Shown piece by piece: positions 5,431-8,316 of a DNA stretch of 8,316 nt. The notes under the pieces are model-generated. The model had not been told where the DNA came from. It did no database searches and saw only the letters and a list, made by a program, of their open reading frames with translations. The number at the start of each line of letters is the position of its first letter. Position 1 is the first letter of the stretch. The position numbers and the translations under genes were made by a program. Source of the DNA: Mageeibacillus sp. UBA5442 (GTDB lineage: Bacteria; Bacillota; Clostridia; Saccharofermentanales; DTU023); assembly GCA_002427475.1 (NCBI GenBank), contig DIRG01000019.1:7025-15340 (forward strand), in the 5' to 3' direction.

Positions 5431-8313
5431 ATGAAGATAGATGGATATTTACATGGCTTTAGAGTCAAACGAGTAGAAGAAATCAGCGAGCTAAAGGCTG
5501 TTTATTACGAACTGGAGCATGAAAAAAGCGGTGCAGGCTTGGTCTGGTTAGATCGACCGGAACAGAACAAAACTTTCTCGGTCGCATTTAAAACCATCCC
5601 GGAAGACGATACCGGAGTTTTTCATATCCTGGAACACGCAGTTCTGGGCGGATCTGAAAAGTATGCAGTCAAGGAGCCGTTTGCCGAACTTTTAAAAAGC
5701 TCAGTCAATACCTTCCTCAACGCAATGACTTTTAACGATAAAACGATGTATCCTCTGGCCAGTAGAAATGAAGCGGATTTTCTCAACCTCATGGATGTCT
5801 ATCTCGACGCAGTCTTTCAGCCCAGAGTTCTCGAAGATCCCAACATCTTTTATCAGGAAGGCTGGCACTATTCTTTCGACGAAAAGGAGGAGCCTTCTTA
5901 CTCTGGTGTCGTCTTCAATGAAATGAAAGGCTCTAATTCATCTCTGGATCGCAAAGCGCAAATTGAATTAGATAAGCTTCTCTTCCCGGACTCTTGCTAT
6001 TACCACAACTCAGGTGGGGATCCGGAACATATCGTCGATCTGACTTATGAAGATTTCAAAAAGGCTCACGCGGACTATTATCATCCCGCGAATGCACGCT
6101 TCTTCCTCGATGGGGAGCTGCCGCTCGAACGGGTACTGGAGAAACTGGATCGCGATTATCTCAGTCAGTACGAGAAAGAGGAACAGAACTTTGACGTGGG
6201 CTATCAGACTCCGCGCGCCGGCCAAGCTCAGCATTACTACGAAATCGCGAGCGACGAGGATCCGGCCGACAAGTCCCGCTTTTCTCTTGCAGGTATTGTC
6301 TGCACTTGGGAAGATGTGGAGAAGCAATATGCGATTAAAATTCTTAGCGATACACTCGCCGGATCGAATGAGGCACCTCTGAAAAAGGCTATCCTCGACA
6401 AAGGCCTAGCGCAAAACTTTGAAATGTACCTTGCCGATGGGATCGCTCAACCTTGGGTTGGTCTTGAAGCACACAACACAGCGGAAGAAAAATTCGCTGA
6501 AATAAAAGAGACAATTTTCAGCACTGTAGCAGATCTAGTGGACAACGGCATCAACAAAGCCGATCTCTTAGCCTCGCTGAACAAGCTGTATTTCCGGGAG
6601 CTGGATCCCAGTGAACCACGTGGGGTTTACCTCAGCATTGCTGCCATGGACTCTTGGCTCTATGGCGGTGATCCCGCCCTCTATTTCACTCCGTCGCAAC
6701 ATTTCGAAGCGCTGAAAGAAAAGATCGCTTCTAACTATTTTGAAAACCTGCTGCGCGAGCTGCTACTAGAAAACGAAGCCCTGGTGGAGCTGCATTCCTT
6801 GCCTTCGCAGACCTACGGAGCGGAACGAGACGCTCGTGAAGCCGCAAGATTGGCACAAGAAAGTAAGCTCTGGTCGACAGGGGAGAAAGCAGCCCTGATT
6901 GAAGTGGAAGCTAAACTTGAAGAATGGCAGCAGTCAAGCGACAGTCCCGAAGCGTTGGCTACATTACCCTGCCTGACTTTAGAAGACTTGAAAGAAGAGC
7001 CCGAATATCTGGAGACGAAGTTAATCGAGACGGACAAACTGCGAGTCTTGAGCCATCCTTCACCGACAGAAGGCATTGTGTATGTAAAGCTCTATTTTGA
7101 CATTTCCGATGCTGAATATAAGGACTTGCCGCGTATTAATTTCCTCAGCGAACTTATGGGGAGATTGGGTACCAGCAAACGTGATGCGGAGGAAATCCAA
7201 CGCGAGGTCAAGACGCATATTGGCGGTCTCTCCTTTTCGCTCATGCCGGTACCGGATTACGATAATTCTGCGCGCTGCAAGCTTTACTACGTCGTGACCT
7301 GCAGTGTGCTGGAAAACGAACTGTCTTACTCGATCGATCTCATCCGTGAAATCGTCAGGGAGACAGTCTTTGATGATGCTTATCGCGCGAATGCCTATTT
7401 GCTGCAAATCCGCGAAGTCCTGCGTCAAGCCGCGAATTCGAGTGCGCATGCTTTCGGAATTATGCGGGTTAAGGGACATTATTCAGCAGCGTCAGCGGCA
7501 GCTGAAGCGGCTTCCGGCTTTTCTTCCATCCTCTGGCTTAAGAATTTCATCTCAGACTTTAACGCCGAATGGGGACAATTTCTCAGCTGGGCGGAAGATT
7601 TCCAACAACAGAATTTCGGCAGCGAACGGCTGACAGCTAGTATCAGCGGCTATCCGGCAGAGGATTTGGCAGCTCTCTTAGCGGCGGCATTCCCCGAGGG
7701 CACAGCGGCGACCCGCGAATACGCAGAATACGCTGTTTCTTACCCCTTGCGTGAAGGAGCAATAATTCCTTCGGCGGTCTCTTACGCCTGCTTATCTTGC
7801 GACACACGCCCGGTCGGCGGCAGCTACTCCGGAGAATGGTTAGCAGTGAATAAGATTCTCACGATGGAGTATCTCTGGAATAAGATCCGCGTGCAGGGTG
7901 GGGCCTACGGCTGTGGCTTCAGCATTGATAAGACAGCCAACTGTTTCTTCTACTCCTACCGTGACCCGCAACCGTGGACATCACTTACGACCTATCAAGA
8001 GTCTGCGAAGTTTTTGCAGGACTTCGCTCAAAGCGATGGTGATGTTGAGCGCTTCATCATAGGTACAGTGGCGGATCTGGATCCGCACCTCTCCCACAAG
8101 AGACAGGTAGATACCGCCGACGTCTGGTATCTTACTGACTATTCAGCGGAGAAAACCTTAGAAACACGGCGTGAACTTATGTCCACCGAGGCGGAAGATC
8201 TACTGAACTTGTCGCAGGTGCTGGCGCAGGCTGTGGAAAACAATGCCATTTGCATCGTCGGCCCGGCAGATGTGTTCAGCGACAAAGATCTCAGCCTCAT
8301 AGATATTTCGTAA
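5431..8313 (+). CDS. M16C-family zinc metallopeptidase (PreP/Cym1-type presequence-protease homologue)
   Basis: This complete 960-residue protein matches PreP/Cym1 enzymes (about 970-1000). The inverted zinc motif HxxEH is HILEH (His65, Glu68, His69). The distal zinc-ligand Glu164 lies in VVFNEMKG, 95 residues after His69, close to the spacing in human PreP. The N-terminal M16 domain is followed by an inactive M16-like region. A helical M16C-associated linker rich in Ala, Glu and Leu follows (about 455-535), then the C-terminal half. There the substrate-binding Arg820 and Tyr826 are present in RVQGGAYG, the same R-x5-Y spacing as in PreP. The family cuts peptides of roughly 10-70 residues in a closed chamber. 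No signal peptide is visible, so it is probably cytoplasmic. The ATG is the only in-frame start, but its ribosome binding site is weak (GCGAGA, about 10 bases away). It lies 61 bases after tldE with no clear terminator between, so co-transcription is possible. Bacterial homologues are rarely characterised. Confidence 0.93.
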   Translation: MKIDGYLHGFRVKRVEEISELKAVYYELEHEKSGAGLVWLDRPEQNKTFSVAFKTIPEDDTGVFHILEHAVLGGSEKYAVKEPFAELLKSSVNTFLNAMTFNDKTMYPLASRNEADFLNLMDVYLDAVFQPRVLEDPNIFYQEGWHYSFDEKEEPSYSGVVFNEMKGSNSSLDRKAQIELDKLLFPDSCYYHNSGGDPEHIVDLTYEDFKKAHADYYHPANARFFLDGELPLERVLEKLDRDYLSQYEKEEQNFDVGYQTPRAGQAQHYYEIASDEDPADKSRFSLAGIVCTWEDVEKQYAIKILSDTLAGSNEAPLKKAILDKGLAQNFEMYLADGIAQPWVGLEAHNTAEEKFAEIKETIFSTVADLVDNGINKADLLASLNKLYFRELDPSEPRGVYLSIAAMDSWLYGGDPALYFTPSQHFEALKEKIASNYFENLLRELLLENEALVELHSLPSQTYGAERDAREAARLAQESKLWSTGEKAALIEVEAKLEEWQQSSDSPEALATLPCLTLEDLKEEPEYLETKLIETDKLRVLSHPSPTEGIVYVKLYFDISDAEYKDLPRINFLSELMGRLGTSKRDAEEIQREVKTHIGGLSFSLMPVPDYDNSARCKLYYVVTCSVLENELSYSIDLIREIVRETVFDDAYRANAYLLQIREVLRQAANSSAHAFGIMRVKGHYSAASAAAEAASGFSSILWLKNFISDFNAEWGQFLSWAEDFQQQNFGSERLTASISGYPAEDLAALLAAAFPEGTAATREYAEYAVSYPLREGAIIPSAVSYACLSCDTRPVGGSYSGEWLAVNKILTMEYLWNKIRVQGGAYGCGFSIDKTANCFFYSYRDPQPWTSLTTYQESAKFLQDFAQSDGDVERFIIGTVADLDPHLSHKRQVDTADVWYLTDYSAEKTLETRRELMSTEAEDLLNLSQVLAQAVENNAICIVGPADVFSDKDLSLIDIS

Positions 8314-8316
8314 GGA

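Noticed and set aside
7060..7479. A 139-codon minus-strand open frame inside the M16C peptidase gene.
   Set aside because: It lies entirely within a well-supported 960-codon gene, without a ribosome binding site or domain. It is a shadow frame.

Overview
The window is ordinary bacterial chromosome with tightly packed housekeeping and accessory genes. The gene content and style point to a low-to-moderate GC Bacillota, most likely a Clostridia-type organism. The clues are strong AGGAG-type ribosome binding sites, TATAAT promoters, TldD and TldE in the short form, and a PreP-type M16C peptidase. This placement is an inference from gene style, not from any marker gene or search. No phage, insertion sequence, tRNA, rRNA or CRISPR repeat is visible.

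Layout. Positions 1-321 hold the 3' end of hflX (ribosome-associated GTPase) on the + strand. It runs tail-to-tail into a minus-strand pair, plsC (1-acyl-glycerol-3-phosphate acyltransferase, 318-1067) and tadA (tRNA adenosine deaminase, 1054-1530). In transcription order this pair is tadA then plsC, with a 14-base overlap and a GTG start for plsC. A divergent intergenic region (1531-1672) carries a good extended -10 promoter reading rightwards into a 239-residue protein of unknown function (1673-2392). That protein has an N-terminal four-cysteine zinc ribbon, a proline-rich linker, one membrane segment and a C-terminal domain.

The 247-base gap at 2393-2639 is the most structured non-coding stretch. 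It holds a perfect TATAAT, an inverted repeat over the expected -35 position, and a 15-codon Phe-containing micro-ORF. Two consecutive hairpins follow, each trailed by a T-rich tract. One strand of the first hairpin can also pair with one strand of the second. The region could be a tandem terminator, a small RNA, or an attenuator-like leader for the genes that follow.

The right-hand two thirds is a peptidase block on the + strand. tldD (2640-4019) and tldE/pmbA (4029-5369) are coupled by a 9-base gap and encode the two halves of the TldD/TldE zinc protease. After 61 bases comes a complete 960-residue M16C (PreP/Cym1-type) zinc metallopeptidase (5431-8313). TldD/E acts on small or unfolded peptides, and M16C enzymes degrade peptides inside a closed chamber. 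The block may therefore serve cytoplasmic peptide processing or clearance, but no peptide substrate gene was found in the window. I did not find convincing evidence of a new biological system. The leader at 2393-2639 and the zinc-ribbon membrane protein are the best candidates for follow-up.
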